Of a stretch of 64,000 nucleotides of DNA, positions 63,917 through 64,000 are shown piece by piece (within the stretch, counting starts at the first letter, position 1; each line of letters starts with the position of its first letter). Source of the stretch: JBBRBB01 sp963830175 (GTDB lineage Bacteria > Bacteroidota > Bacteroidia > Chitinophagales > Chitinophagaceae); NCBI GenBank assembly GCA_963830175.1, contig CAWHKV010000002.1, positions 558,001-622,000 of the forward strand, read 5' to 3'. Both the position numbers and the translations under genes were made by a program. A model generated the notes under the pieces. The model was not told where the DNA came from. It made no database searches and saw nothing but the letters and a program-made list of their open reading frames with translations.

Positions 63917-64000
63917 TTATCTTTTTAAGATGAGAAACTTTAATTTATTGCCGCTGTCAATTTTTAGGTAATACACACCCGCGGGGTTGTTAGACAAATC
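63917..64000 (-). CDS. C-terminal tail of a probable type IX secretion cargo protein (partial)
   Basis: The last 27 codons before a TAA at 63917-63919 read DLSNNPAGVYYLKI, then DSGNKLKFLILKR, the closing strands of a type A T9SS sorting domain (G-V-Y-Y-L-K-I, then K-x-x-x-L-x-K-R). The gene enters from the right edge. Such tails direct secretion across the outer membrane and attachment to the cell surface. It is immediately upstream of the sulfatase gene on the same strand, so the two are probably co-transcribed. Confidence 0.7.
   Translation of the reverse strand, partial: DLSNNPAGVYYLKIDSGNKLKFLILKR

Noticed and set aside
1..64000. tRNA, rRNA, insertion sequences, prophage or integron features
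   Set aside because: Intergenic regions were read for cloverleaf-like or terminal inverted repeat patterns and transposase text; none could be supported.

Overview
The window is a chromosomal stretch of a Bacteroidota bacterium, most likely a member of the Chitinophagales/Chitinophagaceae. Evidence for this is a fused SecDF, a type III glutamine synthetase, a RicT/PSP1 protein with a Cys-rich head, a C-terminal tail that looks like a type IX secretion sorting domain at the right edge, SPI/SPII secreted proteins of Bacteroidota style, -7 promoter elements of the TAnnTTTG type and few Shine-Dalgarno sequences. No tRNA, rRNA, CRISPR array, prophage or insertion sequence was recognised. Genes are densely packed on both strands and most belong to housekeeping or general accessory metabolism.

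Layout. 1-2.4 kb: end of a TonB-dependent receptor, engB (one frameshift) and an Fe-S/CDGSH protein. 2.4-6.8 kb (minus): a sucrose-use operon of MFS sugar transporter, fructokinase and amylosucrase. 6.8-10 kb: a sensor kinase/response regulator pair and a BatD-like protein. 10.1-14.8 kb (plus): a TetR regulator with two operator palindromes over its promoter, then HlyD, DHA2 MFS and TolC, a complete tripartite efflux operon. 14.8-19 kb: small enzymes and unknowns, including a 58-residue membrane protein and an AT-rich PD-(D/E)XK nuclease gene. 19-25.6 kb: TlpA-like thioredoxin, gatB, ricT, holB, an outer-membrane barrel. 25.6-30 kb: glutathione peroxidase, a beta-helix lipoprotein, a sulfatase-fold lipoprotein that has lost its active site, comF. 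30-38.6 kb: secDF, an FKBP lipoprotein, a membrane-anchored HU-like protein, a YhhN protein, groEL/groES, a DUF1801 protein. 38.6-47.6 kb: Na+/solute symporter, APC permease, a STAS-like protein, clpC, an ECF sigma factor overlapping an inner-membrane-anchored barrel protein. 47.8-53.6 kb (minus): glutamine synthetase III (two frameshifts), a polytopic protein, ribH, a TPR protein, pdhA. 53.8-57.3 kb (plus): ccmB, a small unknown, ccmC, ccmD-like and glutamate dehydrogenase. 57.4-64 kb: a YdjC/ChbG deacetylase, proline dehydrogenase, a DUF1330 protein, a membrane pyrophosphatase gene (hppA) broken by about twelve single-base indels, an intact sulfatase and the C-terminal tail of a probable T9SS cargo protein.

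Two themes stand out. First, three highly conserved genes (engB, glutamine synthetase III, hppA) are interrupted only by single-base indels while the protein sequence in the shifted frames stays conserved; this points to consensus errors rather than decay, most strongly in hppA. Second, the window carries two related sulfatase-fold lipoproteins: one (62.5-63.9 kb) keeps every active-site residue, whereas the other (27.8-29.2 kb) has an intact reading frame but has lost the formylglycine cysteine, the metal-binding Asp-Asn pair and the active-site His, so it looks like a maintained pseudoenzyme.
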